Shown here in pieces: positions 55,193 through 64,000 of a stretch of 64,000 bases of DNA. Each line of letters opens with the position of its first letter. Within the stretch, counting starts at the first letter, position 1. The DNA is taken from assembly GCF_011040495.1 (NCBI RefSeq), contig NZ_CP049037.1, forward strand, positions 2,418,001 to 2,482,000, given 5' to 3'. Source of the DNA: Pseudohalocynthiibacter aestuariivivens (GTDB taxonomy: Bacteria > Pseudomonadota > Alphaproteobacteria > Rhodobacterales > Rhodobacteraceae). The position numbers and the translations under genes were made by a program. The notes under the pieces were generated by a model. It searched no databases, was not told the DNA's origin, and worked only from the letters and a program-made list of their open reading frames with translations.

Positions 55193-55782
55193 CATTTCGC
55201 CTAGGGCTGACCGGATCGATCGGAATGGGCAAGTCGACGACAGCGCGCATGTTTGTCGATGAAGGTTGTGCGCTGTGGGATGCCGATGCGGCCGTGCATC
55301 GCCTCTATGCTGTGGGCGGCGCGGCTGTTCCAGCGATGACCGCCGCGTTTCCGGGGGTGGTAGTCAACGGTGCTGTTTCTCGGGCTGCAATAAAGGATTT
55401 AATTGCCTCCGATCCGTTGGTTCTGCGTCGGATCGAGCAGATCGTACATCCGCTTGTTGCAGCGGATCGCAAAGCGTTTTCAGCCGAAACAGTCTCTGAT
55501 ATTGCAGTCTTTGACATACCCCTGTTGTTCGAAAACCAAGGAGAGTCACAGATGGATGCAACGGTATGTGTGACTGCCACGCCAGACATACAGCACGATC
55601 GGGTGATGGCGCGGGGCACTATGTCTGAGGCACAATTTCAAATGATCCTTGGCAAACAGATGCCGGATGCGGAAAAACGCGCCCGTTCTGATTATGTGAT
55701 CGAAACCGACACGCTTGAACATGCCCGTGCGCAAGTACAGGCTGTGGTCCGGGACATCAGGGAAAACCGTCTCAATGCGTGA
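55189..55782 (+). CDS. coaE: Dephospho-CoA kinase
   Basis: Last enzyme of coenzyme A synthesis. The 197-residue protein has the P-loop [13 protein letters not shown] (about 5-17), the [11 protein letters not shown] motif, EQIVHPLV, and DIPLLFE before the lid region. Start ATG 55189 overlaps the aroE stop; a longer frame from 55135 is rejected. It overlaps dnaQ by 8 nt. Confidence 0.95.
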   Translation: MTFRLGLTGSIGMGKSTTARMFVDEGCALWDADAAVHRLYAVGGAAVPAMTAAFPGVVVNGAVSRAAIKDLIASDPLVLRRIEQIVHPLVAADRKAFSAETVSDIAVFDIPLLFENQGESQMDATVCVTATPDIQHDRVMARGTMSEAQFQMILGKQMPDAEKRARSDYVIETDTLEHARAQVQAVVRDIRENRLNA

Positions 55783-56467
55783 AATCGTTCTGGATACTGA
55801 AACCACCGGGTTTGAACCTGAACAAGGTGACCGCATCGTTGAAATCGGAGCGGTTGAATTGATGGGTCATGTGCCCACCGGTCGAACATATCACCAGTAC
55901 ATCAATCCCGAGCGCGCGATGCCCGACGAGGCGTTTCAGGTTCATGGGCTGGGTGACGAGTTTCTGCGGGACAAGCCGGTGTTTGCCGATATCGCGCAGG
56001 CGTTTGTGGATTTTATCGGTGATTCCAAGCTTGTGATACACAACGCATCGTTCGATATGAAATTCTTGAATGCAGAGCTGAAAGGGCTAAACCGCCCCGG
56101 GCTGCCCATGGATCAGGCGATCGACACCCTCGCCATCGCGCGCAAGAAATTTCCGGGCTCGCCTGCCTCTCTTGATGCGCTGTGTCGACGGTTCGGTATC
56201 GATAACGCAGCGCGCACCCTGCATGGGGCGCTCCTCGACTCGGAAATTCTGGCAGAAGTCTATCTAGAGCTGATCGGCGGCCGCCAGCCAGATTTCGCAC
56301 TGAGCAGGCAGAGCGATAACACCGGTTCAGGGGATACCACATCGGCGTGGCGCCCTACCCCGCGCCCGACGCCTCTGCCGTCTAGATTGACCGCAGAGGA
56401 ACGCGCCGCACACGAGGCGTTTGTCGGCCAGTTGGGCGATGGTGCCCTCTGGCGCAAGTTCAACTGA
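55775..56467 (+). CDS. dnaQ: DNA polymerase III epsilon subunit (3'-5' exonuclease)
   Basis: The proofreading subunit of the replicative polymerase. The 230-residue protein has the DEDD exonuclease motifs: Exo[21 protein letters not shown], Exo[15 protein letters not shown] and Exo[21 protein letters not shown] Pro/Thr-rich linker and the C-terminal segment that binds the alpha subunit follow. Position beside the proposed origin in the maf-aroE-coaE-dnaQ run is conserved in alphaproteobacteria. Confidence 0.96.
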   Translation: MREIVLDTETTGFEPEQGDRIVEIGAVELMGHVPTGRTYHQYINPERAMPDEAFQVHGLGDEFLRDKPVFADIAQAFVDFIGDSKLVIHNASFDMKFLNAELKGLNRPGLPMDQAIDTLAIARKKFPGSPASLDALCRRFGIDNAARTLHGALLDSEILAEVYLELIGGRQPDFALSRQSDNTGSGDTTSAWRPTPRPTPLPSRLTAEERAAHEAFVGQLGDGALWRKFN

Positions 56468-56977
56468 TCACGAGACGTTCTTGGGCGCAGTTTCGGCCTG
56501 ACGGCGCATGATCTCTTGACGGTAAATCTGCATGAAATCAATGTTTTCCATGTTCAATGCAGGGAAACCACCGTCGCGCGTTACGTCATGGACGATGCGG
56601 CGCAGGAACGGAAACAACATGCGCGGACATTCAATCAGCAGGAAGGGATGTATCTGATCTTCTGGTACACCTTCGACATGGAAAACACCTGTGTATTCCA
56701 TTTCCAGAACGAACAGCGTGGCAGCATCTGCCTTGTTCTTAGATTCAACCTTCAGATTGATTGTCACCTCGAACTGGTGCTCGGGTTTGCGCTTTTTTGC
56801 GTCAAGGTTCACATTGATGGTGATGTCGGGTGTCACCTCGCCACCGACACCGCGCTGTGCCAGCACGTTTTCGAACGACAGATCACGAACGAACTGTGTC
56901 AGAACGTTCATTTTTACCTGTGGTGCAGCCTCGGCGCCCGCGGCTTCATCCACGGCACCATTTTCCTGATCTTGCAT
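56468..56977 (-). CDS. secB: Protein-export chaperone SecB
   Basis: SecB holds preproteins unfolded and passes them to SecA. The 169-residue protein has the SecB fold landmarks VLTQFVRDLSFEN, VTINLKVESKNKADAATLF, EMEYTGVFHVEGV and LLIECPRMLFPFLRRIV. The N-terminal acidic extension and the C-terminal tail are typical for alphaproteobacteria. It ends directly against the dnaQ stop (convergent, no gap) and is preceded by fxsA on the same strand, 59 nt away. Confidence 0.96.
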   Translation of the reverse strand: MQDQENGAVDEAAGAEAAPQVKMNVLTQFVRDLSFENVLAQRGVGGEVTPDITINVNLDAKKRKPEHQFEVTINLKVESKNKADAATLFVLEMEYTGVFHVEGVPEDQIHPFLLIECPRMLFPFLRRIVHDVTRDGGFPALNMENIDFMQIYRQEIMRRQAETAPKNVS

Positions 56978-57036
56978 CTCTATCTCCGAGTGAATCTGAC
57001 ATTTGCGCGCAGCACTAGCATTTCAGCCCGGCTGCC

Positions 57037-57525
57037 TCAATGCTTTGTCCAGCCGGACGGTTTGTCGCTTTTGTGATGTGGGTCTGTATCGACCTCCTGA
57101 AAATCACCTTCGATTGTACCGGGATCGTGCGGATAGTGGCGATGCGGTTCCTGACCGCCGCCCATATCAAAGCGTGCCACTTTGACCCGCTTGCGCAGAT
57201 ATTGGAATGCGGCCCGGCGAAATGGCGGCATCAGCAGCGCAAATCCGACCGCATCGGTAAAAAATCCCGGTGTCAGCAGCAACACCCCTGCAATCAGGAT
57301 CATTGCGCCATGTGCCAGTGGTTCGGTCGGGTCGCGCTGTGTCGAGAATGAGCCACGCAGATCGTTCATTGCCATCGCACCCTGCGTCCGCACCAACCAT
57401 GTGCCAAGAACAGCGGTGATGATAACGATGGCCAGCGTTGGCCATAGTCCGATCAATCCGCCGACCTGAATGAACAGGCCAATCTCGATCAGTGGTACAG
57501 TCAAAAATGCCAACAGCAGCCACAT
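57037..57525 (-). CDS. fxsA: FxsA-family membrane protein
   Basis: The 162-residue protein has three or four hydrophobic segments (LLLAFLTVPLIEIGLFIQVG, LWPTLAIVIITAVLGTWLVR, GAMILIAGVLLLTPGFFTDAVG) and the family phrase LLLTPGFFTDAVGFALLMPP. The E. coli homologue eases F exclusion of phage T7 when overproduced; the native role is unclear. The tail is polar and His/Asp-rich. It lies upstream of secB and divergent from the Tim44-like gene. Confidence 0.9.
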   Translation of the reverse strand: MWLLLAFLTVPLIEIGLFIQVGGLIGLWPTLAIVIITAVLGTWLVRTQGAMAMNDLRGSFSTQRDPTEPLAHGAMILIAGVLLLTPGFFTDAVGFALLMPPFRRAAFQYLRKRVKVARFDMGGGQEPHRHYPHDPGTIEGDFQEVDTDPHHKSDKPSGWTKH

Positions 57526-57633
57526 GGGCTATTCTCCTTTGTTTTGCGGGGCGCAAGGTGGACTTGGGCGCGCCTGTCACCTACATAAGAGCGAACATTC
57601 GTGCTTTCCACGTTTTGCCTGAAAGAGGTGCCC

Positions 57634-58296
57634 ATGAATTCGCCCATCATACAGCTTCTGGTTCTTGCCGGTATCGCTGTTTTCCTGATCCTGCGGCTTA
57701 AAAATGTGCTGGGCACCCGCGATGGATTCGAGCCAACAGAACGCCCGCAATCATTGCCGGGGGATGCCTCTCGGCGCCGTGGTTTCGAGGTGATCGATGG
57801 TGGCCCGGATCATGACATTATCGACCACGTCCCCGAGGACAGCGAAGCTGCCGCCGCGCTGGCGGAAATGAAGCGTGCCGAGCCGTCCTTTGAGGTCGGT
57901 CCCTTTCTGCAAGGTGCGCGCGGCGCCTATGAAATGATCCTGATGGGATTTGAGCGAGGGCAATTGGACGATCTGGTGCCATTTCTGGACGAGGATGTTT
58001 ACAACACGTTCTCTGAGGTTGTGGATATGCGTCAGGAAAAAGGCCTGACCATCGAGGCGGAGTTTGTCGGGGTGCGCGAGATAGAACTCGTAGATGCCAG
58101 CTATGATGCCACCACGAAAAAGGGCGATGTGACTGTTCGTTTCGTTGGAGAGCTGATTTCTGTCGTTCGTGGCAAGGATGGCGAAATCGTCGAAGGCGAA
58201 GTCGGCAAGGCCAAACGTCAAAAGGATGTCTGGACCTTTGAACGCACTATGGGCGCAGACGATCCCAATTGGCGGCTCGTCGCCACGGGCGAATGA
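57634..58296 (+). CDS. timA: Tim44-like inner-membrane protein (TimA)
   Basis: The 220-residue protein has one N-terminal membrane helix (IIQLLVLAGIAVFLILRL), an unstructured linker and a C-terminal Tim44-like domain (FLQGARGAYEMILMGFERGQ, LVPFLDEDVYNTFSEVVDMR, VGKAKRQKDVWTFERTM). Alphaproteobacterial TimA proteins are anchored in the inner membrane and related to the mitochondrial import motor adaptor; their bacterial job is uncertain. Start ATG 57634 with AAGAGG. Overlaps mltA by 4 nt. Confidence 0.88.
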   Translation: MNSPIIQLLVLAGIAVFLILRLKNVLGTRDGFEPTERPQSLPGDASRRRGFEVIDGGPDHDIIDHVPEDSEAAAALAEMKRAEPSFEVGPFLQGARGAYEMILMGFERGQLDDLVPFLDEDVYNTFSEVVDMRQEKGLTIEAEFVGVREIELVDASYDATTKKGDVTVRFVGELISVVRGKDGEIVEGEVGKAKRQKDVWTFERTMGADDPNWRLVATGE

Positions 58297-59330
58297 TCCG
58301 GGGAATCATAGCTGCACTATTTCTGGTGCTGCCGCTGCCCATGGTCGCGGTGGCCAAAGAGACGACCTATACTGTCCTTAGTTTCGACGAATTGAACGGA
58401 TGGGAGCGGGACAATCATCAACAGGCGCTTGATGCGTTTTTGGTGACCTGCCCCGATATGAAAGATCCAGATTGGCAATCGCTGTGCGCGTTGGCGCAGC
58501 AAAAGCCGAACGCCAAGGGATTTTTCGAACTATTTTTTCGCCCCATCCTGATCAGCGAGGGCAAACCTGCCCTCTTTACAGGTTATTTCGAGCCAGAGTT
58601 GCACGGCGCGTTGCGTCCGGGTGGGCCGTACAAGTACCCGATTTACCGTGAGCCGCCCGAGGCAAAGATCAGCAACCCTTGGCTGACCCGTCGCGAGATC
58701 GAGACCGGAACCATCATGCACGGGCGCGGGTTAGAAATCGCTTGGGTCGATGATCCGGTTGAGCTGTTTTTTCTGCAAATCCAAGGGTCTGGCCGTATCA
58801 AGCTGCCCAATGGAAAAATGATCCGCGTGGGGTATGGCGGTTCAAACGGGCATAACTATCGCTCTATTGGAGCAGAACTGGTGCGGCGTGGTGTCTACTC
58901 GGTACATCAGGTTTCTGCTCAGGTGATCAAAAACTGGGTGCGCCGCAATCCGGTGGATGGGTTGGAGTTGCTCCGTCATAATCCGTCATACGTCTTTTTT
59001 CGCAAGCTTTCAGGCCATTCTGACGACTTGGGACCACTGGGTGCGATGAACCGTCCTGTGACGGACGGGCGCTCGATCGCCGTTGACCCGTCCTTCGTAC
59101 GGCTAGGATCGCCAGTTTGGATCGAAAAGGGCGGTGGCGGCCCCATCCGACGATTGATGATCGCTCAGGATACCGGCTCGGCGATCAAGGGGGCGCAACG
59201 GGCTGACATATTTTTCGGGACCGGGGACAAGGCAGGTCGTGCCGCTGGGCGGTTGCGTGATCCGGGGCGGATGGTCGTGCTGATGCCGATCCAACGGGCG
59301 TTCGCGATGGCTACCGAGACATTGCAATGA
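58293..59330 (+). CDS. mltA: Membrane-bound lytic murein transglycosylase A
   Basis: Cleaves peptidoglycan glycan strands in the periplasm to form anhydromuropeptides. The 345-residue protein has a signal peptide (MIRGIIAALFLVLPLPMVAV), the MltA domain (FTGYFEPELHGALRPGGPYK, YPIYREPP, FFLQIQGSGRIKLPNG, VGYGGSNGHNYRSIG) and the C-terminal 3D domain with the aspartates in IAQDTGSAIKGAQRADIFFG. No lipobox is evident in the signal, so it may be soluble. Overlaps timA and smr by 4 nt each. Confidence 0.94.
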   Translation: MIRGIIAALFLVLPLPMVAVAKETTYTVLSFDELNGWERDNHQQALDAFLVTCPDMKDPDWQSLCALAQQKPNAKGFFELFFRPILISEGKPALFTGYFEPELHGALRPGGPYKYPIYREPPEAKISNPWLTRREIETGTIMHGRGLEIAWVDDPVELFFLQIQGSGRIKLPNGKMIRVGYGGSNGHNYRSIGAELVRRGVYSVHQVSAQVIKNWVRRNPVDGLELLRHNPSYVFFRKLSGHSDDLGPLGAMNRPVTDGRSIAVDPSFVRLGSPVWIEKGGGGPIRRLMIAQDTGSAIKGAQRADIFFGTGDKAGRAAGRLRDPGRMVVLMPIQRAFAMATETLQ

Positions 59331-59917
59331 GCCGCCGAAAACTACGCGCGGAGGAACTGGCGCTCTGGCGGCAGGTTGCCGGTACGACTGATCCGCTGCA
59401 TCCCAATCGCACTACACCAGTCCGATCCTTGTTAACGCCCGCGCCCTCCAAGGATAAACCGACAGTGCAGCCTGTCGAGCCCTTTGAAATCGGGCAGAAA
59501 GCCCGCGCTAACACACCGGGACATGATGTGCTGCCTGGTCTGACCGACAGGATGAAGGCGCTGCCGGTCACGATGGACAAACGCTCTCATGCGAAATTGA
59601 AACGCGGTAAGATGCGGCCCGAGGCGCGGATCGATTTGCATGGGATGACCGTGGACCGGGCGCATGGGGCGCTGACGGGTTTTATTCTGCGGGCGCATTC
59701 CCAAGGCAAACGTCTGGTTCTGGTGATCACTGGCAAGGGTAAGCGCGCCGATGACGACGGGCCAATCCCCGTGCGACAGGGGGTATTGCGCCACAACGTG
59801 CCTCATTGGCTATCGATTCCACCACTGGCACAAAGCGTGATGCAAGTGAGCGAGGCGCATGGACGCCACGGTGGCGGCGGCGCCTATTACGTCTATTTAC
59901 GCCGCACGCGGGGGTAG
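59327..59917 (+). CDS. Smr-domain protein (putative endonuclease)
   Basis: The 196-residue protein has a long polar N-terminal part (about 1-95) and a C-terminal Smr domain with RIDLHGMTVDRAHGALTGF and VLVITGKGKR. The domain is related to the C-terminal part of MutS2 and can nick DNA or RNA. It is the last gene in timA-mltA-smr. Its 3' end overlaps the convergent MFS gene by 21 nt. Confidence 0.9.
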   Translation: MSRRKLRAEELALWRQVAGTTDPLHPNRTTPVRSLLTPAPSKDKPTVQPVEPFEIGQKARANTPGHDVLPGLTDRMKALPVTMDKRSHAKLKRGKMRPEARIDLHGMTVDRAHGALTGFILRAHSQGKRLVLVITGKGKRADDDGPIPVRQGVLRHNVPHWLSIPPLAQSVMQVSEAHGRHGGGGAYYVYLRRTRG

Positions 59918-61123
59918 CAATGGTCGCGCCCGAGCGATGCCGATGGCCATCATCACGGTGGTAAAGATGAAATAGAGCGCGACGCCGACATACTGTGTCT
60001 CTATTCCCACGCCGAGATCAATCCCGAGCCCCGTCACGCCGGGTCCGATGGCAGAACCGAGGACCATAACCGCTGCTGCCATCGCCTTGATCGAGCCGAT
60101 AAAGCGTGTGCCGTAGAATTCGGCCCAAAACGCCGCGGGTAGGGTGGTGTTGACGCCCGTATTCAAACCGAGAAAGAGAAACCCCAACCAAAGGCCAAGT
60201 GGCCCGTCTGCATAGGCAAAGATCATAAAAGCCACGACCATTGGCAGCTGCATGAACGGGATCAGACGGGCGGTCCCAACCTTATCCAGTGCCCAGCCGC
60301 TGGCCACCATCGCAAGGATACTGATGCCAGTGTAGAACGGAAAGAATGCGACCAGTTCAATATGGCTGACGGACTTGACGTCCGCGAAATGGACCTGATG
60401 GAAAAAGAACGCGGTGTTAAAGGCCGACGGCCCCAGCAACGCGGGTACCATGAACCAGAACAGCCAGTGCTGGACTGTCTGGTTCCGGGTCCAGGACCGC
60501 GCCTCCATTCCTGTACCTTGGTCAGATTTGGCCAGCGATTGCGGCGTGCGTTCCTGACGGAGCAGCATCAGCAGGATTGGTATGCCAGCAATGGCGATAA
60601 GCCCGGACACCATCCACAGGATGCGCCAGTCCATGGTCAGCATCAGGGTGACAAAGATCAACGGCAGAACTGCCTCGCCCGCTGCAAAGCCCAGTGTCGC
60701 GATCGATAACGCCTTGCCACGCGTGGCAATGAACCAACGCGACATGGCGACTACGGCGATATGACTGGTCATGCCCTGACCAGTGAACCGCAGCGCAAAA
60801 ATGACCAGCGGCAGCAACCACCAAACTGGATTCAATGCCATCGAAAGACAGGCCAGCATGAGCATTGCAAGGATGATCGCGCCCAACGCCCGAACGCGAA
60901 ACCGATCCGTCAGCCCTCCGGCCCAAACCATCACCGCCGCAGAAGCGGTCGTACCCAAGGTGTAGATGCCGCCCCATTCCCCGTGGCTAAGCTGGAAGGT
61001 CTCGCGAATCTCGCCCGCAAAAATAGAGATGAAAAACGTCTGCCCAAAGCTGCTGAGAAAGGTCAGCAACATACCAGCCGTCAACCAACGAGCGTTCTGT
61101 CGTAGAAAGGTGAGCGTGTTCAT
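59897..61123 (-). CDS. Major facilitator superfamily transporter
   Basis: The 408-residue protein has twelve hydrophobic segments in two halves and an MFS-like GGLTDRFRVRALG loop after segment two. It is in the inner membrane. The region MSRWFIATRGKALSIATLGF (segments four and five) resembles the oxalate/monocarboxylate and CynX-like branches. I cannot name the substrate. The gene is alone on its strand between smr and hslU, with a hairpin (61184-61200) just upstream. Confidence 0.85.
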   Translation of the reverse strand: MNTLTFLRQNARWLTAGMLLTFLSSFGQTFFISIFAGEIRETFQLSHGEWGGIYTLGTTASAAVMVWAGGLTDRFRVRALGAIILAMLMLACLSMALNPVWWLLPLVIFALRFTGQGMTSHIAVVAMSRWFIATRGKALSIATLGFAAGEAVLPLIFVTLMLTMDWRILWMVSGLIAIAGIPILLMLLRQERTPQSLAKSDQGTGMEARSWTRNQTVQHWLFWFMVPALLGPSAFNTAFFFHQVHFADVKSVSHIELVAFFPFYTGISILAMVASGWALDKVGTARLIPFMQLPMVVAFMIFAYADGPLGLWLGFLFLGLNTGVNTTLPAAFWAEFYGTRFIGSIKAMAAAVMVLGSAIGPGVTGLGIDLGVGIETQYVGVALYFIFTTVMMAIGIARARPLLPPRAA

Positions 61124-61183
61124 GCCCTTTCGTCGCCTGAAACAGCAACAAAGGGAAGTGGCAAAAGCAGGCTTGATATGATG

Positions 61184-61200
61184 GTGCGCCTTCGGCGCAC
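61184..61200. repeat. Hairpin between hslU and the MFS gene
   Basis: GTGCGCC/GGCGCAC is a perfect 7-bp stem with loop TTC; ATGATG (61179-61184) and CATCAT (61206-61211) could extend it imperfectly. It has no T-run. It may end the hslU transcript or belong to a dispersed short repeat. Confidence 0.45.
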
Positions 61201-61313
61201 AGTTTCATCATTTGCGCTCGGGCCGCGCGGGCCGTGCAGCGCCACACTGGCGACGGTTCAGGAGGTCGACGGGCGATTGAGTATCTTTAAAAAACGAAGG
61301 GGTTGCGCCGCGC

Positions 61314-62621
61314 CTAGAGAACGTACCGGCTGAGATCGGTCGATTTCATCAACTCGCCCAAGTTGGCATCAACAAACGCCTTGTCCACTGTCACCGATTC
61401 GCCATCCCGGTCCGGTGCGTTAAAGCTGAGCTCTTCGAACACGCGCTCCATCACCGTATAGAGCCGTCGGGCACCGATATTCTCGACGCTTTGGTTCACT
61501 TCGGCGGCAATATGGGCCAGCGCCGCGATGCCGTCCTCGGTAAATTCGACGGTCACGTTCTCTGTGCCCATGAGCGCGGTGTATTGCCGGGTCAGGGCGT
61601 TGTCGGTTTCGGTCAGGATGCGGATGAAATCGGCCTCTGTCAGCGCGCGCAGTTCAACCCGGATGGGCAAACGGCCCTGAAGTTCCGGCAAGAGGTCAGA
61701 TGGTTTGGCGATGTGGAACGCGCCAGAGGCGATAAAGAGGATATGGTCAGTTTTCACCGTGCCGTGCTTGGTGCTGACGGTTGTACCTTCGATCAAAGGG
61801 AGCAGATCACGTTGCACGCCCTCTCGGCTAACCTCGCCGCCGCGCGCGTCATTGCGGGCTGCGACCTTGTCGATCTCGTCGAGGAATACGATACCGTTCT
61901 GTTCCACTGCCTCCAGCGCGGCGCGGTTGACGGTTTCATCGTCCAGCAGCTTGTCGGCCTCTTCACCGATAAGGATTTCATAGCTTTCGGCGACAGTCAT
62001 GCGGACGCGCTTGGTTCGGCCACTGAACGCTTTGCCAAAGAGATCACCGAGATTCATCATACCCATCTGGCCGCCGGGCTGACCGGGAATGTCCATCATG
62101 CCCATCGGGTTCGTGTTGTCAGCGATCTCCAGTTCAATTTCTGTTTGGTCCAGTTCGCCTGTCTTCAGCTTCTTGCGGAACATGTCGCGGGTACCTTCGC
62201 GGGCATCCTCGCCTGCAATGGCAGAGACCACACGTTCTTCGGCGGCGGCATGGGCGTTTGCCTTGACTTCATCGCGCATCTGCTCGCGGATCATCGCAAT
62301 GGCGCTGTCCACCAGATCACGGATAATCTGTTCAACATCACGTCCGACGTAACCGACTTCGGTGAATTTGGTTGCCTCTACCTTGATGAATGGCGCGCGC
62401 GCCAGCTTGGCCAGTCGGCGGCTGATCTCGGTTTTACCGACGCCGGTAGGCCCGATCATCAGGATGTTCTTGGGAAAAACCTCGTCGCGCAGGTCATCAC
62501 TGAGATGCTTGCGCCGCCAACGACTGCGCAGCGCGACAGCGACGGCGCGTTTGGCGTCCTTCTGGCCGATGATAAAACGGTCCAATTCGCTGACGATTTC
62601 GCGCGGGGTCAGGTCGGTCAT
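61314..62621 (-). CDS. hslU: ATP-dependent protease ATPase subunit HslU
   Basis: HslU unfolds substrates and feeds the HslV peptidase. The 435-residue AAA+ protein has Walker [16 protein letters not shown] (57-64 core), the pore loop region following [20 protein letters not shown], the intermediate domain rich in Met/Gly ([20 protein letters not shown]), Walker [15 protein letters not shown] and the C-terminal DLSRYVL tail that docks into HslV. No hslV lies beside it, although the two are usually adjacent; it may lie elsewhere or beyond the window. Confidence 0.96.
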   Translation of the reverse strand: MTDLTPREIVSELDRFIIGQKDAKRAVAVALRSRWRRKHLSDDLRDEVFPKNILMIGPTGVGKTEISRRLAKLARAPFIKVEATKFTEVGYVGRDVEQIIRDLVDSAIAMIREQMRDEVKANAHAAAEERVVSAIAGEDAREGTRDMFRKKLKTGELDQTEIELEIADNTNPMGMMDIPGQPGGQMGMMNLGDLFGKAFSGRTKRVRMTVAESYEILIGEEADKLLDDETVNRAALEAVEQNGIVFLDEIDKVAARNDARGGEVSREGVQRDLLPLIEGTTVSTKHGTVKTDHILFIASGAFHIAKPSDLLPELQGRLPIRVELRALTEADFIRILTETDNALTRQYTALMGTENVTVEFTEDGIAALAHIAAEVNQSVENIGARRLYTVMERVFEELSFNAPDRDGESVTVDKAFVDANLGELMKSTDLSRYVL

Positions 62622-62694
62622 TCAGTCACTCCTGAGGTCGGGTTTGGCCGGAACCTAAGCATGGATGCGGAAAACACAAGTCAAAGCCCGGCGG

Positions 62695-63756
62695 CTATTC
62701 GTCGATCGCATAGGGTGGCAGGCGGTGTTTTCCCGGAAAATTGGGCAGCGTCTGCATCAGGACGACGCGTAACTGCGTCCAGAACGTCCCCAAGGTCGTG
62801 ACAATTACGCCCAGCACCAGCAGCAGCAGCGGCCATGACAGTTCAGCCTCGCCCAATTGCATCGCCCAGGCCACGACAAAGGCCAGATATCCTAAGCCGG
62901 CAGTCAGGAAAGACCGGCGGTCGATAATCAGCGCCAGCATGGTGATCAACACGAGAGCGATGAGGGTCAGAACCATCCCTTGCGTGCCGCCAGTGTTGTA
63001 GGCTGTCAGCGCCACGGTATTGACCAGCGCAGGTGCGGCCAGCAGATGCAGCCAGAACGCCGAGCGCGCCATGCGTCCGATCCGGTGCGGGTCTCGCATA
63101 TCGAACCACAACCCCGCCGCCAGCGATAGCAGGCCAAAGATCAGCGTGCCAATCGCCAGACCGCCACCGCGCCGCAGGTCAAAAAGGTTGTTCCAGTCCT
63201 TGAACGGCTGGTCGATATCGGCCAGCACACCGGTGGTTCCGAATACCACCATGAGGCCAAACAACCCGGCGATGAACATCGCAAAGGGGACTTTGAAAAC
63301 GCGGTAATGCAGCGCCATAGCGGCAATTCCCAGCAGGCCAAAGATGACGACCACGGATGTGTCCCCACTCAGAATGCCGGTTTTGTCCAGCAGCCAGCCG
63401 AGGACCGTTCCGGCGGCACAGGCGTATCCGATTGTTAACACGATAGACGGCAACGCCATGCGGCGTTTCTTGGTGAAATAGAGCGAGAAGAGCCAGCACA
63501 ATCCGCCGAAAACAACTGCGATTACCAACGCACTGCCCACTACCACGACCAGCGCCATCGCACCGCTGAGCAATAGGATCAGGCCGAGTGATACGAAGAT
63601 TTCTGCAAAACCACGAAAGAGTTCAAATGGTTCGTCATCGGGCAAAGCTCGTGCGACCCGACCGGCACGTTCGTGCGCTAGGTGCGTCAGGCGCGCGGCT
63701 TGTGCTTCGGTGATGATACCGGCGGCGGCGGCGGCGCGTAGGTCGTCTTCGGTCAC
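62695..63756 (-). CDS. DUF2157-like integral membrane protein
   Basis: The 353-residue protein has a short soluble N-terminal helical region (MTEDDLRAAAAAGIITEAQA, typical of DUF2157 starts) and about nine hydrophobic segments (SLGLILLLSGAMALVVVVG, LVIAVVFGGLCWLFSLYF, WPLLLLVLGVIVTTLGTFW). The start is GTG. The function is unknown. It lies between hslU and the window edge on the same strand, 73 nt upstream of hslU, so it may share its transcript. Confidence 0.85.
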   Translation of the reverse strand: MTEDDLRAAAAAGIITEAQAARLTHLAHERAGRVARALPDDEPFELFRGFAEIFVSLGLILLLSGAMALVVVVGSALVIAVVFGGLCWLFSLYFTKKRRMALPSIVLTIGYACAAGTVLGWLLDKTGILSGDTSVVVIFGLLGIAAMALHYRVFKVPFAMFIAGLFGLMVVFGTTGVLADIDQPFKDWNNLFDLRRGGGLAIGTLIFGLLSLAAGLWFDMRDPHRIGRMARSAFWLHLLAAPALVNTVALTAYNTGGTQGMVLTLIALVLITMLALIIDRRSFLTAGLGYLAFVVAWAMQLGEAELSWPLLLLVLGVIVTTLGTFWTQLRVVLMQTLPNFPGKHRLPPYAIDE

Positions 63757-64000
63757 GCTTATTATCTCTTTCTTGTGGTTGACTGGGCTGCGTGTATCAA
63801 CGAACGGCTTTGGGTTTAGCTGGATAGCTCAGAATAGGCTACATGGTTCGTTGGCTATTCGTTTGAGCGATGCACTAAACAAAGAATTAATCGTTTCTTT
63901 CCGTTGTTCGATGGCGACTATCCGCTCTCGGGCAACCCGAAGGTCATCCGTACGAAAGCACGTTTTTTTTAAATTTCTATACGCACCCAACTCCGCATCG
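63757..64000. other. Gene-free window end
   Basis: I see no supported gene in these 244 nt. The stretch is AT-rich, with an eight-T run at 63964-63971 that has no convincing stem before it on the plus strand. An open frame starting at an ATG near 63910 has no ribosome binding site. Confidence 0.4.

Noticed and set aside
61491..62801. A 436-codon open frame on the plus strand
   Set aside because: It is antisense to hslU, with no family motif; a shadow of a high-G+C gene.
63910..64000. Short open frame at the window end
   Set aside because: No ribosome binding site, unusual Arg/Ser composition, and cut by the edge; not enough to support a gene.
1..64000. CRISPR arrays, transposases, phage genes, toxin-antitoxin or defence modules
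   Set aside because: No spaced direct repeats, transposase motifs or accessory-island composition were seen; nearly all genes are conserved chromosomal ones.

Overview
The window looks like a piece of a chromosome from the Roseobacter group (Rhodobacterales, Alphaproteobacteria). The evidence is the gene order around the origin, the alphaproteobacterial forms of NusA, IF-2, MaeB and UbiG, the ParABS system with two perfect parS sites, and a moderately high G+C content with mostly ATG/GTG starts behind purine-rich ribosome binding sites. Almost everything is core chromosome. I see no insertion sequence, prophage, CRISPR array, rRNA or tRNA gene.

Layout. 1-6.1 kb: an exported protein cut by the window edge, secA, and then, divergently, a parvulin foldase, argJ and mutT. 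6.2-12.1 kb: a 45-codon gene with its own terminator, facing the rimP-nusA-ylxR-infB operon (minus strand). That operon has a promoter and a possible attenuator in its leader. 12.1-19.8 kb: pip, ubiG, a SulP transporter without STAS domain, the run comF-grxC-nitrilase-marR, a methyltransferase and hemH. 19.8-22 kb: an envelope group with a 62-aa membrane protein, two L,D-transpeptidase-type proteins and a CAP lipoprotein. 22-26.1 kb: the tightly packed minus-strand run hslO-Nudix-cca-rlmD-like. 26.1-32.9 kb: a Nudix hydrolase, a response regulator/phosphatase divergent from an Hpt protein, ilvA, a membrane protein, argG, an exported helix-turn-helix-like protein and a DUF7282-like protein. 33-41.7 kb: periplasmic MsrA, a ribokinase-like kinase, maeB, mutS and a CocE-type hydrolase.

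41.7-63.8 kb is the origin neighbourhood: grpE-hrcA, rph-rdgB-hemW, parB-parA-rsmG-mnmG-mnmE-rho-hemJ, then an AT-rich gene-free stretch with clustered near-consensus DnaA boxes (about 53,350-53,760). On the far side lie maf-aroE-coaE-dnaQ, secB, fxsA, a Tim44-like gene, mltA, smr, an MFS transporter, hslU (with no hslV beside it) and a DUF2157-like membrane protein. Genes diverge from the DnaA-box stretch, and the parS sites lie 3-5.5 kb from it, as expected for oriC.

The points most worth following are the oriC candidate with its two parS sites at the 5' ends of rsmG and mnmG, the rimP leader, the 45-aa gene, the exported helix-turn-helix-like protein overlapping argG, and the inverted repeats ahead of the 62-aa protein gene, msrA and sulP. 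I found no clearly new multi-gene system. Start codons were chosen by ribosome binding site, neighbour overlap and family alignment from memory; no searches were run.
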